A stretch of 64,000 nucleotides of DNA from Bradyrhizobium manausense (lineage in GTDB: Bacteria; Pseudomonadota; Alphaproteobacteria; Rhizobiales; Xanthobacteraceae). The stretch is taken from the NCBI RefSeq assembly GCF_018129685.1, contig NZ_JAFCLG010000001.1, positions 496,001 to 560,000 of the forward strand. Direction: 5' to 3'. Shown here piece by piece: positions 47,333 through 56,997 of the stretch (position 1 is its first letter; the number at the start of each line of letters is the position of its first letter). A model generated the notes under the pieces. It saw only the letters and a program-made list of their open reading frames with translations, did not search any database and was not told the DNA's origin. The translations under genes and the position numbers were made by a program.

Positions 47333-48475
47333 ATGACTCGTCTGCATCAGGCGACCAATTCCTGCGCTCGAACCGATCGGTTGCCGCTGTCGGTCGCGGC
47401 CGGGCTCGCACGCCGGCTGATGCTGGCGCTGCTCATCTGTGTGACCTGGTCTGTCGCTCACGCCGAGACCGCCAAACTGCGGGTGGCGACCCGCATCGTC
47501 CCGCCCATGGTGGTCGAGAAGAATGGTGTGCTTGGTGGATTCAGTATCGAGCTCTGGAACAGCATCGGCAGACGATTGAACCGCGAGACCGAATACCTCG
47601 TATTGCCTGACGTGAGGGAGTTGCTTGACGCCGTGGAGAACGGGCGGGCTGATCTCGCAATCGCAGCCATCTCGATCACGGCGGAGCGCGAAGACAGGTT
47701 CGACTTCTCCCTGCCGATCATGAACTCGGGCTTGCAAATCCTGGTGCGTGGCACGGCCGTCAATGTCGAAACCAATCCGCTGCGCGAATTGATGCAACTG
47801 TTCTTCTCGCGCACCTTGCTGGTCTGGCTCGGCATTGCGCTCCTCCTGATCCTCGTGCCGGCGCATCTGATGTTCCTGGTCGAGCGGACGCATCACAGCG
47901 GAATCATTCCAACCAAGAAATATTTCCCGGGAATCTTCCATGCGATGTTCTGGGCCGCGGGTACGCTGGCGACGCAGGCCGACCAGATGCCGCGCCACTG
48001 GATGGCCCGCATCGTCGCCGTATTGTGGATGTTCACAGGCGTCGTGTTCGTCGCCTTCTACACGGCGCAACTGACCGCTTCGCTGACGGTCCAGCAGATC
48101 AGGGGGCCGATCAACGGGCCGCAGGACCTCGTCGGCAAGACCGTCGGCACGACGCGAGGCAGCACGGCGACCGCGTATCTCAATGACGTCAAGGCTCAGA
48201 TGGTCGAATTCGAGAAAGTCGACGACCTCTATGATGCCCTGGTGAGCCAGCAACTCGATGCAGTCGTGTTCGATGCACCTGCCCTGCTCTACTACACGAC
48301 CCACGATGGCCGGGGATCGGCGCGGACCGTTGGCGAGGTGTTCCACCGGGAAGATTACGGCATTGTTTTTCCAACGGGCAGTCCGCTGCGCAAGCAGGTG
48401 AACGAAGCTCTTCTGGGGCTGCGCGAGAATGACACGTATCAGAGGATCTACGAGGAATGGTTCGGCAAGCGCTAG
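47333..48475 (+). CDS. Prokaryotic ionotropic-glutamate-receptor-like channel
   Basis: A 380-residue protein. A signal peptide (about 1-44) precedes a type 3 periplasmic amino-acid-binding domain that is split by a pore module. Ligand contacts of the family are present: R119 in T-A-E-R for the carboxylate and D314 in V-V-F-D-A-P for the amino group. The pore module has a helix (about 160-183), a re-entrant loop (about 199-218) and a helix (about 225-250) ending in F-Y-T-A-Q-L-T-A-S-L-T-V, which mirrors the S-Y-T-A-N-L-A-A-F-L-T-V of animal receptors. The potassium filter T-V-G-Y-G is absent. There is no fourth helix, as in bacterial GluR0. The upstream extension to 47252 is not supported. Confidence 0.88.
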   Translation: MTRLHQATNSCARTDRLPLSVAAGLARRLMLALLICVTWSVAHAETAKLRVATRIVPPMVVEKNGVLGGFSIELWNSIGRRLNRETEYLVLPDVRELLDAVENGRADLAIAAISITAEREDRFDFSLPIMNSGLQILVRGTAVNVETNPLRELMQLFFSRTLLVWLGIALLLILVPAHLMFLVERTHHSGIIPTKKYFPGIFHAMFWAAGTLATQADQMPRHWMARIVAVLWMFTGVVFVAFYTAQLTASLTVQQIRGPINGPQDLVGKTVGTTRGSTATAYLNDVKAQMVEFEKVDDLYDALVSQQLDAVVFDAPALLYYTTHDGRGSARTVGEVFHREDYGIVFPTGSPLRKQVNEALLGLRENDTYQRIYEEWFGKR

Positions 48476-48710
48476 GGCGTCGGCCGAAAGGAGATCCCGA
48501 CGTTCACGCGGCGGGCCCGGCAAATCAGATGATTTTGCTGCAATACGATTTGCGTCACGAATCTGTCAAATATGATTCGATGGTCTTCCCGATCTGCGTC
48601 GGGTCGTAGCTATTCAACAGTTTGTCCGCAGCATATCCACAGCCCCTACCTGAATGATTTATGTCGGAATTACATAGTACTTGCTGCGCACAAATCCACA
48701 GACGCACGGC

Positions 48711-48974
48711 TCAGCCGCCAGCTTGGTCGAACACGGTGCGACAGGCCTCGCTCAAGCTTGAGCGGTTGCGCCGCAGGCAGGCCGTGATGGCACGGACGTT
48801 CGGGATTTCGCCGGCACAGAGGCGGTAGACGTCGGGGGTGCAGGCCCGGCGCTGCTCCGGCGTTCCCTGCTGCGCATTGGCGGCAGTGGCAAACAGCGTC
48901 AGGAACAGCCCGACCGTCGAGGCGCGACGCGCCCGACTTCTCACACCCGCAAACCGCAAGAACCTCGCCTTCAT
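48711..48974 (-). CDS. Small secreted Cys-rich protein
   Basis: An 87-residue protein with a basic N-terminus and signal peptide (cleavage near A-N-A-Q-Q, residue 34-35). The mature part has four Cys in A-C-T-P-D-V-Y-R-L-C ... T-A-C-L-R-R ... A-C-R-T-V-F, a spacing like the short cysteine-rich repeat also found in GLG1 proteins. Two disulfides are likely. The function is unknown. It converges on the channel gene. Confidence 0.75.
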   Translation of the reverse strand: MKARFLRFAGVRSRARRASTVGLFLTLFATAANAQQGTPEQRRACTPDVYRLCAGEIPNVRAITACLRRNRSSLSEACRTVFDQAGG

Positions 48975-49227
48975 GACCAGTCTCCTGTCCGCCTTGCTCG
49001 CCGGCCTTCGTTGGCCGGTGTGTGAAGAGGTAGGAGGAATGAACCGCGAGGGATGTGATCTTATTCACACTGGCTGGACGGCGGAGGAACCTGGAGTTCT
49101 CAGGGAAATTCAGGAATCGCTAACCAAACAATGGCCGATCAGCCGATCGTTAAAATGCGAACAATCGGCTCAATCGGGCAACAAACAGGCTTTGCGACAG
49201 TGCGCCATCCGCGTTCCGGAGGGTGTG

Positions 49228-49422
49228 ATGAGCGAAGCCGAATTCAACTTGATGCTGGATGCCGTGCGCGGTGCCATGAGCTTTGAAGATGTCGCGCCCG
49301 CGCTGGAGGAGGACTTCGTGCCCCGTTCGTGGAACTTCGACGCGACGCCCAAAGCCGCGAATGACAATGAGGGCGCCTGGCCCTTGCTGCCCTTTCCAGA
49401 GGGCTGGTACGCCGCCTGCTGA
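49228..49422 (+). CDS. Small hypothetical protein (64 residues)
   Basis: The ATG at 49228 is preceded by GGAGG with 5 nt spacing, the best start in a longer frame that is open from 48838. The product starts M-S-E-A-E-F-N-L-M-L-D-A-V and contains P-K-A-A-N-D-N-E-G. It is acidic and has no membrane segment. I do not recognise it. Confidence 0.65.
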   Translation: MSEAEFNLMLDAVRGAMSFEDVAPALEEDFVPRSWNFDATPKAANDNEGAWPLLPFPEGWYAAC

Positions 49423-49507
49423 GCGGGCCATACCAAGGCCGAGGTAACTCAGCGGTCCGCGGGGTTGCCTAACGCGCTGATCCCCTATATTGCTCCGCCC
49501 TCGTTGA

Positions 49508-49581
49508 GGCCACGTGGCGGAGTGGTTACGCAACGGTCTGCAAAACCGTGTACTCCGGTTCAATTCCGGACGTGGCCTCCA
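49508..49581 (+). tRNA. tRNA-Cys (GCA)
   Basis: A 74-nt cloverleaf from GGCCACG at 49508 to an encoded CCA at 49579-49581. The anticodon loop is CTGCAAA (anticodon GCA). The T arm is CGGTTCAATTCCG, and the acceptor stem pairs perfectly. Confidence 0.97.
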
Positions 49582-49771
49582 TCACAACTCCCTGATATCC
49601 CTGCACAATCAACCAACGCGCCGGTACCGCCGAGCGCGCGAATGGCGCTTGCGCAGGCTCGGCCACCGGGTTTGCCCGGGGCTGGTTGGAAACCCCCGAT
49701 TCAGGTCACGTGGCATAACCTTCGCATCTGCTGGGTGATGCACGTCCCAACAAACGAGCGCTGGAGAGCAC

Positions 49772-49918
49772 GTGGGCGAGATCGTCCGATTTATCCCGAA
49801 GTCCGAGCTTGAACGGGCACGCCTCATCCGCGAGGCGCGCGCGATCTATGACAGCATCTTCCCGCAGTCCGCGCCCGACGAGGCACCGCAGGACGACGAG
49901 GAGAGCGTCAAGAATTAA
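49772..49918 (+). CDS. Small hypothetical protein (48 residues)
   Basis: A 49-codon ORF with a GTG start and GGAGAG just upstream. The product M-G-E-I-V-R-F-I-P-K-S-E-L-E-R-A is highly charged and helix-prone, then acidic (D-D-E-E-S-V-K-N). I believe similar short proteins are annotated near tRNA-Cys in Bradyrhizobium, but cannot verify this. Its stop is 14 nt from the stop of the convergent DTW gene. Confidence 0.65.
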   Translation: MGEIVRFIPKSELERARLIREARAIYDSIFPQSAPDEAPQDDEESVKN

Positions 49919-49931
49919 CCCGCGGACCTCG

Positions 49932-50669
49932 TCAGGACCGTTTGCCGCGACGAAAATCGCGGCGGCCTTTCGATGCCGGCTTTGGAGCCAGTTCCGGCAT
50001 CTCGGCCTGAACCTCGCGGTAGCGCGTCAGAAGCCGTTCAAAACTGGCGTTGAGCGTCTCGGCGATGTCGGGGCGCCGCTCGAGGCCGGACAGCAGCGTT
50101 GCGGCGGCCTCGATGGTCGAGAGCCCATCCTTGCGCGGCTCACGACGCAGCCTGCCATAGCGCGACGGATGCTTCGGGTTGAGAATGACGCGCTGGCACT
50201 TCAGCATCCAGGGATTGCGCCACCACAACGCCTTGGCCTGGCTCCAGGTGCCATCGAGCAGCACCACGCCTTCGAGCTTTCCCAAGATGGCGCGCTGGTT
50301 GTCCGCGGCCTCGCCCTTGCGATTGAGCGCGATGATCTCGCCTTCCACACCGAGGTCCGCGGCGCGGGCCGAGCCGAGATAGAGCACGGCCCAGTGCGAG
50401 GCGTTCTCGACGGGATGTCCGAGCGCCTTGGACAGGCTCGGCCAGGACAGGCCAACGCGGACCGCGGCATCGTCAAAATGCTTCGCGAGCAGCCGCGCCG
50501 TGCCGAGCGCCCTGTCCTGCTCCTGCGGATGCTGCAGGATCAGGAGCGAAAGCTTATTCTCGATCGGCGTGACGGTGTCGCAGATGCAGAGCGGCATCGG
50601 CTTCTGGCAGTGCGGGCACTCGGGAATCGGCTCGGGAACTGCGGCCGTGGTCTCAGCAGGGTTGGACAT
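49932..50669 (-). CDS. DTW-domain protein, probable tRNA-uridine aminocarboxypropyltransferase
   Basis: A 245-residue protein with a four-Cys N-terminal knuckle (C-P-H-C-Q-K-P-M-P-L-C-I-C) and the DxTW signature in L-D-G-T-W-S-Q-A-K-A-L. DTW proteins such as E. coli TapT/YfiP make acp3U in tRNA using SAM. The C-terminus is basic (G-R-R-D-F-R-R-G-K-R). The ATG at 50669 is preferred to one at 50705 with no similarity upstream. It lies 41 nt downstream of the RND operon end. Confidence 0.9.
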   Translation of the reverse strand: MSNPAETTAAVPEPIPECPHCQKPMPLCICDTVTPIENKLSLLILQHPQEQDRALGTARLLAKHFDDAAVRVGLSWPSLSKALGHPVENASHWAVLYLGSARAADLGVEGEIIALNRKGEAADNQRAILGKLEGVVLLDGTWSQAKALWWRNPWMLKCQRVILNPKHPSRYGRLRREPRKDGLSTIEAAATLLSGLERRPDIAETLNASFERLLTRYREVQAEMPELAPKPASKGRRDFRRGKRS

Positions 50670-50710
50670 GGAAGCCGCTATACGCTTCGGACGACGGTTC
50701 AACAACCCGC

Positions 50711-53700
50711 CTATTCCGCCGGCGCTGCCAGCGCGCGCGGCTCGGACCGCCGGCGCAGGCGGTCGATCAGCAGGTAGATCACCGGCGTGGTGTAGAGGGT
50801 GAGGATCTGCGAGACGAACAGGCCGCCGATGATGGTGATGCCGAGCGGGCGCCGCAGTTCGGTGCCTGGCCCCGTTGCGACGACAAGCGGAATGCCGGCG
50901 AACAGCGCTGCCATGGTCGTCATCAGGATCGGACGGAAGCGAGCCTGACAGGCCTCGAAGATCGCCTCGGCCGACGACAGGCCACGGTGGCGCTCGGCGT
51001 CGAGCGCGAAGTCGACCATCATGATGCCGTTCTTCTTGACGATGCCGATCAACAGGATGATGCCGACGAAAGCGATCACCGTCAGCGGCGTATTGGTGAT
51101 CTGGAGCGCGAGCAGCGCGCCGAGCCCGGCAGAGGGCAGCGTCGAGATGATCGTCAGCGGATGGGCGAGACTCTCATAGAGCACGCCGAGCACGATATAC
51201 ATCGCCACCAGCGCGCCGAGGATCAATAGCGGCTGCCGGCCGCTGGTCCTGGCGAAATCGCCGGCATTGCCGTCAAAGCTGCCGCGGATGCCCTCCGGCA
51301 TATGCAATTCGTCGACCGCGCGCTGGATGTTTTGCGTTGCGGCCTGAAGCTGGACACCGGGCGAAAGGTTGAACGACACCGTGGTCGAGGGCACCGACTG
51401 CGAATGAAAGACCGCGAGGGCGGCCAACCCGCGCGTCGCATGCACGACGGCGGACAGCGGCACCTGAACGTCGCCCGAGCCGGCGACGTAGATGCGATCG
51501 AGATTGGACGGATCGACCTGGAATTTCGGGTCGATCTCCAGCACGGTCATGTACTGGTTGCGCTGGGTGTAGATGATCGAAATCTGGCGCTGCGAGAACG
51601 CGTTGTTCAGGGCATTGTCGATGTCCTGCACCTTGACGCCGAGCATCGCGGCCTTCTGTCGGTCGATATTCAATGTCAGCTGAAGTCCGCCCGGATCGCG
51701 GTCGCTGGACACGTCGGTGATGCCCTCGACCGTTTCCATGCGCTTGGCCACGATCGGCGCCCATTTCTGCAGCAAATCGAGGTCGGTGCTCGAGAGCGTG
51801 TATTGGTAGTTGGAGTCGCTCTGTCGGCCGCCCGCGCGGACGTCCTGCGCGGCGAACATGAACAGGCGGATGCCGGAAACGGGAAACAAGGCCTTCCGCA
51901 ATCGATCGATGACAACCTCGGTCGAGACGTGGTCACGCTCCTCCGGCGGCTTCAGGCTGATGAACATGGTGCCGCGGTTCGAGGTCGCGCCTCCCGGCCC
52001 GCCTCCGCCGCCGATGACCGAGCCGATGCCGGCCACGGCCGGATCCTGCATCACGATGTCGGCAAGACGTTGCTGCAGGCTCAGCATCGACTGGAACGAG
52101 ATATCGGCCGAGGCGCGCGTCGCGCCGATGACGAAGCCGGAATCGTCCGTCGGGAAATAGCCCTTGGGCACCTTGATATAGAGCACCACGGTCAGGCCGA
52201 TCGTGGCGAAGAACACCAGCAGCGTCAGCAGGGGGAATTCGAGCACCGCGCGCAGGGTTCGGGCGTAGAAGGAGACGACACGCGACAGCGAGCCTTCGAT
52301 CAGGCGATCGAACAGCGTGGCGGATCCTGACGTGGTCTCCTTGACATAATGGGCGCAGATCATCGGCGTGACCGTCAGCGACACCAGGGTCGAGACCACG
52401 ATCGCGAAGGTCAGCGTCAGCGAGAATTCGCGCAAGAGCCGGCCGACGATGCCGTCCATGAAGATCAGCGGCGTGAACGCTGCGATCAGCGACAGGCTGA
52501 TCGAGACCACGGTGAAGCCGATTTGCCTCGCGCCCTCCAGCGCCGCCTGCATAGGCCGCATGCCGTGCTCGAGATTGCGGAACATGTTCTCGATCATGAC
52601 GATGGCGTCATCGACCACGAAACCGACCGAGATCGCCAGCGCCATCAGCGACAGGTTGTCGACCGAATAGCCTGCGACCCACATGCCGGCGCAAGTGCCG
52701 GCAAGCGCCAGCGGCACCGAGATGCCGGCCGCGATCGTCGGCGTGATCCGGCGCAGGAACACGAACACCACAACCATGACCAGCACCGCGGTCGCGAGCA
52801 GCGTCCACTGCATGTCCATCACGCTGGCGCGGATCGTTGTGGTGCGATCGACCAGGGTCGAGATTTCAATGCCCGCCGGAATCCACTGCTTCAGCTCCGG
52901 GATCAGGGCCTTGACCCGGTCGACGGTGTCGATGACGTTGGCGTCGCCCTGCTTGGTGATCTGGATGATCACCGCCGGCTGCTTGTTGAACCAGGCGATG
53001 GAGCGGGCGTTCTTGACGGAGTCCTCGATCTCGGCGACGTCGGAGAGCCGCAAGAAATTGCCCTTCACGCTCTTGATGACGATGTCGCGGAACTCCTGCG
53101 CGGAGCGCATCTGCCGGTTCATACCCAGCGTCTCGCTCTGCCGTTCGCCGTTGAAGATGCCGACCGGCCCGAGCGGGTTGGCATTGACGATCGCGGTGCG
53201 GACGTCGTCGGTGGCGATGCCGGCATTGGACAGCGCCACCGGATTGAGCTGGATCCGCACCGCTGGCTGATCGGCGCCGGAGATCGTCACGTTGCCGACG
53301 CCCGGCACCTGTGAGATGCGTTGCGCCAGCACGCTGTCGGCGACGTCGTAGATTGCAGCGCCGGACAGCGTCTTCGAGGTCAGCGCCAGCACGAAGACAG
53401 GCGCACCGGCGGTGTTCGCCTTGCGGAAGCGCGGCAGCGCCGGCAGGTCGCTGGGCAAATCGACCAGCGCGGCGTTGATGGCCGCCTGCACGTCGCGCGC
53501 CGCCTTGTCGATGTTGCGGCCGATGTCGAACTGGAGCTGGATGTTCGCGATGCCGAGCGAACTCGTCGAGGTGATCTGGTTGATACCTGCGATTTCGCCG
53601 AGCCGCCGCTCCAGCGGCGCCGCCACGGTTGCAGCCATCACGGAAGGGTCGGCGCCGGGACGGCTCGCCGAGACGAAGATGGCGGGGAAGTCGATATTCG

Positions 53701-53815
53701 GAACGGAGGCGACGGGGAGGAACTCGTAGGCGACGACACCGAGCAGGAACAGCCCGATCGACAGCAGCGTGGTCGCGACCGGGCGACGGATGAAGGGCTC
53801 CGAAATCGATGCCAT
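50711..53815 (-). CDS. RND efflux permease, MdtC-like
   Basis: A 1034-residue inner-membrane proton-driven efflux pump subunit with the twelve-helix RND plan and two large periplasmic loops. The proton-relay pair is in V-G-F-V-V-D-D-A-I-V-M-I-E-N. The start E-P-F-I-R-R-P-V-A-T-T-L-L is conserved. Its ATG overlaps the stop of the first permease (ATGA), which suggests a heteromeric MdtBC-like pump. The upstream extension to 54088 overlaps that gene in another frame and is rejected. Substrates are unknown. Confidence 0.94.
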   Translation of the reverse strand: MASISEPFIRRPVATTLLSIGLFLLGVVAYEFLPVASVPNIDFPAIFVSASRPGADPSVMAATVAAPLERRLGEIAGINQITSTSSLGIANIQLQFDIGRNIDKAARDVQAAINAALVDLPSDLPALPRFRKANTAGAPVFVLALTSKTLSGAAIYDVADSVLAQRISQVPGVGNVTISGADQPAVRIQLNPVALSNAGIATDDVRTAIVNANPLGPVGIFNGERQSETLGMNRQMRSAQEFRDIVIKSVKGNFLRLSDVAEIEDSVKNARSIAWFNKQPAVIIQITKQGDANVIDTVDRVKALIPELKQWIPAGIEISTLVDRTTTIRASVMDMQWTLLATAVLVMVVVFVFLRRITPTIAAGISVPLALAGTCAGMWVAGYSVDNLSLMALAISVGFVVDDAIVMIENMFRNLEHGMRPMQAALEGARQIGFTVVSISLSLIAAFTPLIFMDGIVGRLLREFSLTLTFAIVVSTLVSLTVTPMICAHYVKETTSGSATLFDRLIEGSLSRVVSFYARTLRAVLEFPLLTLLVFFATIGLTVVLYIKVPKGYFPTDDSGFVIGATRASADISFQSMLSLQQRLADIVMQDPAVAGIGSVIGGGGGPGGATSNRGTMFISLKPPEERDHVSTEVVIDRLRKALFPVSGIRLFMFAAQDVRAGGRQSDSNYQYTLSSTDLDLLQKWAPIVAKRMETVEGITDVSSDRDPGGLQLTLNIDRQKAAMLGVKVQDIDNALNNAFSQRQISIIYTQRNQYMTVLEIDPKFQVDPSNLDRIYVAGSGDVQVPLSAVVHATRGLAALAVFHSQSVPSTTVSFNLSPGVQLQAATQNIQRAVDELHMPEGIRGSFDGNAGDFARTSGRQPLLILGALVAMYIVLGVLYESLAHPLTIISTLPSAGLGALLALQITNTPLTVIAFVGIILLIGIVKKNGIMMVDFALDAERHRGLSSAEAIFEACQARFRPILMTTMAALFAGIPLVVATGPGTELRRPLGITIIGGLFVSQILTLYTTPVIYLLIDRLRRRSEPRALAAPAE

Positions 53816-56800
53816 CACTGCATCCCCTCGGTCGCGCCGGCCGTCGGCGCCCCGGGCTCGATCGGCGGCAGCGCCTGCTCGAGGCGGCGGTTGATGCGAT
53901 CGAGCGCGAGGTAGATCACTGGCGTCGTGTAGAGCGTCAGCAGCTGGCTCAGCAGCAGGCCGCCGATGATGGAGACGCCGAGCGGGAAGCGCAGCTCGGC
54001 GCCGGTGCCCCTCTCGATGGCGAGCGGCAGCGCGCCAAACAGCGCGGCCAGCGTCGTCATCATGATCGGGCGGAAGCGCAACAGGCACGCCTGCACGATC
54101 GCCTCATGCGCCGGCATGCCTTGCCCGCGCTCGGCCTCCAGCGCGAAGTCGATCATCATGATCGCGTTCTTCTTGACGATGCCCATCAGCAGGATGATGC
54201 CGATCAGGCCGATGACCGAAAGGTCCTGCCCGCACAGGATCAGCGCCACGATGGCGCCAACGCCGGCCGACGGCAGCGTCGAGAGGATGGTGATCGGGTG
54301 GATGTAGCTCTCATAGAGCACGCCCAGCACGATATAGATGGTGATCACGGCTGCGAGCAGAAGCCAGGGCTGGCCGGCCAGCGCCTTGGCGAATTCGGCC
54401 GCGTCGCCCGCGTAGACGCCGACGATACTGTTGGGCATGCCGATGCGCGTCTCGATCGTCTTCACGGCCTCGACGGCATCGCCGAGCGCCGCGCCTGGCG
54501 CGAGGTTGAAGCTGAGCGAGATCGCGGGAAATTGCGCCTGGTGCGAGATCGCGAGCGGCGCAGTGGTGCGCTTCAACGTCGCCACCGCGTCGAGCGGCAC
54601 TTGCGCATTGGGTGCGCCGGCGGTCGCACTGGCGCCACCCGGCAGATAGAGCTTTGACAGGATCGAGGGATCGCGCTGATACATCGGTAGCGCCTCGAGC
54701 ACCACACGGTACTGATTGGCCTGGCCGTAGATGGTCGAGATCTGGCGCTGCGCAAAGGCGTCGTTCAGCGTATCAGTGATGGCCTGCAGGCTGACGCCGA
54801 GCTGGCCGGCCCGCGTCCGGTCGACCTCCAGCTGCGCGCGCAAGCCGCCTTCCTGCGCCTCCGAGGAGACGTCGCGGAACAAGGGCTCGCGCCGCATCTC
54901 TGCAACCAGCTTGCGCGCCCATTCCGACACCAGCGCGGCGTCAGTGCCAGTCAGCGTGTACTGGTATTGCGAGCGGCTCGACTGGGTCGAGATCTGCACG
55001 TCCTGCACCGGCTGGAAATAGACGGTCATGCCGGGAATGCCGGACACCTTGTCTTTCAACCGGGCGATGACGACGCTGACATCGTCGGCCCGCTCGCCGC
55101 GTGGCTTCAGCGTCATGACGAGCCGGCCGACATTGGTGGTCGGGTTGACCGAGCCCGCGCCGATCACCGAGACGACGCCTGTGACGTCGGGATCGGCCTT
55201 GATGGCGTCGGCAACCTCGGTCTGCCGTTTCTGCATCTCGGCGAAGGAGACATCCGGGCCAGCCTCCGTGACCGCGGTGATCGAGGCCGTGTCCTGGAGC
55301 GGCAGAAAACCCTTCGGCGCAACGACGTAGAGAACGAGGGTTGCGACCAGCGTCGCAAGGGTCACGACCAGCGTGGTGCGCTGGTGCCGCAAGACCACGA
55401 GCAGCGTGCGGTGATAGAATTCGACGGTACTGTCGATGAAACGGCTGACGGCCGCCAGCCCCGGCACCGCGAATTCCTCATGGGCGTGCTTGAGCAGACG
55501 CGAGCACATCATCGGCGTCAGCGTCAGCGACACCACCGCCGAGGTCACGACCGCGATGGTCAGCGTCAGGGCGAATTCGCGGAACATGCGCCCGACCAGG
55601 CCGGACATGAACAGCAGCGGGATGAACACCGCGATCAGCGACACAGTCAGCGAGATCACGGTGAAGCCGATTTCGCTGGCCCCCTTCAGCGAGGCGGTCA
55701 TCGCGCTATCGCCATTCTCCATATGGCGGACGATGTTCTCGATCATCACGATGGCGTCGTCAACGACGAATCCGGTGCCGATCGTGAGCGCCATCAGCGA
55801 CAGATTGTCGAGGCTGAAGCCGGCAAAATACATGATGCCGAAGCTCGTGATCAGCGACAGCGGCAGCGCGACGCCCGCGATCAGCGTGGCGCGGAGCGAG
55901 CGCAGGAACAGCAGCACCACGAGAGTCACCAGCACCACGCTGAGGATCAGCGTGAACTGCACGTCATGGACCGAGGCGCGGATGGTGACGGTGCGGTCGG
56001 AGACGATGGTCAGGTGCACGCCGGCCGGAATGGCACGCTGCATCTTGGGGATCTCGGCCCGGATCTGGCTGACGACGTCGATGACGTTGGCGCCGGGCTG
56101 GCGCTGGATATCGATGATCACGGCCGGCGTGCCCTGGTACCAGCCGCCGGTGCGGTCGTTCTCCAGCCCGTCGACGATCTGCGCGACGTCGCCGATCGTC
56201 ACGGGCGAGCCGTTGCGATAGGCGATGATGATGGGACGGTAGGCGTCGGCGGCGGCGATCTGGTCGTTGGCGGCGATGATGTAGGATTGTTGCGCGCCGT
56301 CGAGCGAGCCCTTCGGACCCGAGACGTTGGCGTTGGCGATCGCGGCGCGCAGATCCTCCATTGCGATCCCATAGGCGGCGAGCCGCGCCAGGTCCGCCTG
56401 GATGCGCACGGCCGGCTTCAGCCCGCCGAGCACGGAGACGCGGCCGACGCCGGAAATCTGGCTGAGCCGCTGCGCCAGCAGCGTATCGGCGATGTCGCTC
56501 ATCGCCCGCATCGAGATCGTGTCCGAGCGGAGCGCCAGCGTCATGACAGGAGCGTCGGCCGGGTTCACTTTCGCGTAGGTCGGTGGATAAGGCAGCGTCC
56601 TGGGCAGGACGCCCGCGGCGGCGTTGATCGCGGCCTGCACGTCCTGGGTCGCGCCGTCGATGTCGCGGTTGAGGTCGAACTGCAGCGAGATCTGGCTGAC
56701 GCCGAACGAGCTCGTCGAGTTCATCGCGGTCAGCGACGGGATCTGGCCGAGCTGGCGTTCCAGCGGCGCGGTGATCAGCGAGGCAATGACGTCGGGGCTC

Positions 56801-56961
56801 GCGCCGGGCAGCTGCGTCGACACCTGCACGGTTGGGAAGTCGACCTGCGGCAGCGCCGACACCGGCAGGGCGAAATAGCCGAGCACGCCGCCAATCAGCA
56901 GCGCAATGCCGAGCAGCGAGGTTGCAATCGGCCGGCGGATGAAGGGTTCGGAGACGCCCAT
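53815..56961 (-). CDS. RND efflux permease, MdtB-like
   Basis: A 1048-residue RND permease with E-P-F-I-R-R-P-I-A-T at the start and the proton-relay T-G-F-V-V-D-D-A-I-V near residue 400. It resembles MdtB/AcrB-type subunits and is translationally coupled to the second permease. The C-terminal tail is Pro/Ala-rich. It lies 36 nt downstream of the adaptor gene. Two unequal permeases in one operon favour a hetero-trimer as in E. coli MdtBC. Confidence 0.94.
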   Translation of the reverse strand: MGVSEPFIRRPIATSLLGIALLIGGVLGYFALPVSALPQVDFPTVQVSTQLPGASPDVIASLITAPLERQLGQIPSLTAMNSTSSFGVSQISLQFDLNRDIDGATQDVQAAINAAAGVLPRTLPYPPTYAKVNPADAPVMTLALRSDTISMRAMSDIADTLLAQRLSQISGVGRVSVLGGLKPAVRIQADLARLAAYGIAMEDLRAAIANANVSGPKGSLDGAQQSYIIAANDQIAAADAYRPIIIAYRNGSPVTIGDVAQIVDGLENDRTGGWYQGTPAVIIDIQRQPGANVIDVVSQIRAEIPKMQRAIPAGVHLTIVSDRTVTIRASVHDVQFTLILSVVLVTLVVLLFLRSLRATLIAGVALPLSLITSFGIMYFAGFSLDNLSLMALTIGTGFVVDDAIVMIENIVRHMENGDSAMTASLKGASEIGFTVISLTVSLIAVFIPLLFMSGLVGRMFREFALTLTIAVVTSAVVSLTLTPMMCSRLLKHAHEEFAVPGLAAVSRFIDSTVEFYHRTLLVVLRHQRTTLVVTLATLVATLVLYVVAPKGFLPLQDTASITAVTEAGPDVSFAEMQKRQTEVADAIKADPDVTGVVSVIGAGSVNPTTNVGRLVMTLKPRGERADDVSVVIARLKDKVSGIPGMTVYFQPVQDVQISTQSSRSQYQYTLTGTDAALVSEWARKLVAEMRREPLFRDVSSEAQEGGLRAQLEVDRTRAGQLGVSLQAITDTLNDAFAQRQISTIYGQANQYRVVLEALPMYQRDPSILSKLYLPGGASATAGAPNAQVPLDAVATLKRTTAPLAISHQAQFPAISLSFNLAPGAALGDAVEAVKTIETRIGMPNSIVGVYAGDAAEFAKALAGQPWLLLAAVITIYIVLGVLYESYIHPITILSTLPSAGVGAIVALILCGQDLSVIGLIGIILLMGIVKKNAIMMIDFALEAERGQGMPAHEAIVQACLLRFRPIMMTTLAALFGALPLAIERGTGAELRFPLGVSIIGGLLLSQLLTLYTTPVIYLALDRINRRLEQALPPIEPGAPTAGATEGMQ

Positions 56962-56997
56962 GGGATGCGCCTGCCGCTCAGGCGGCGGTTGCCGGGA

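Noticed and set aside
48636..48705. Two sequences close to a DnaA box (ATATCCACA and AAATCCACA)
   Set aside because: Both deviate from the consensus, and no origin-type AT-rich unwinding region or replication gene is nearby.
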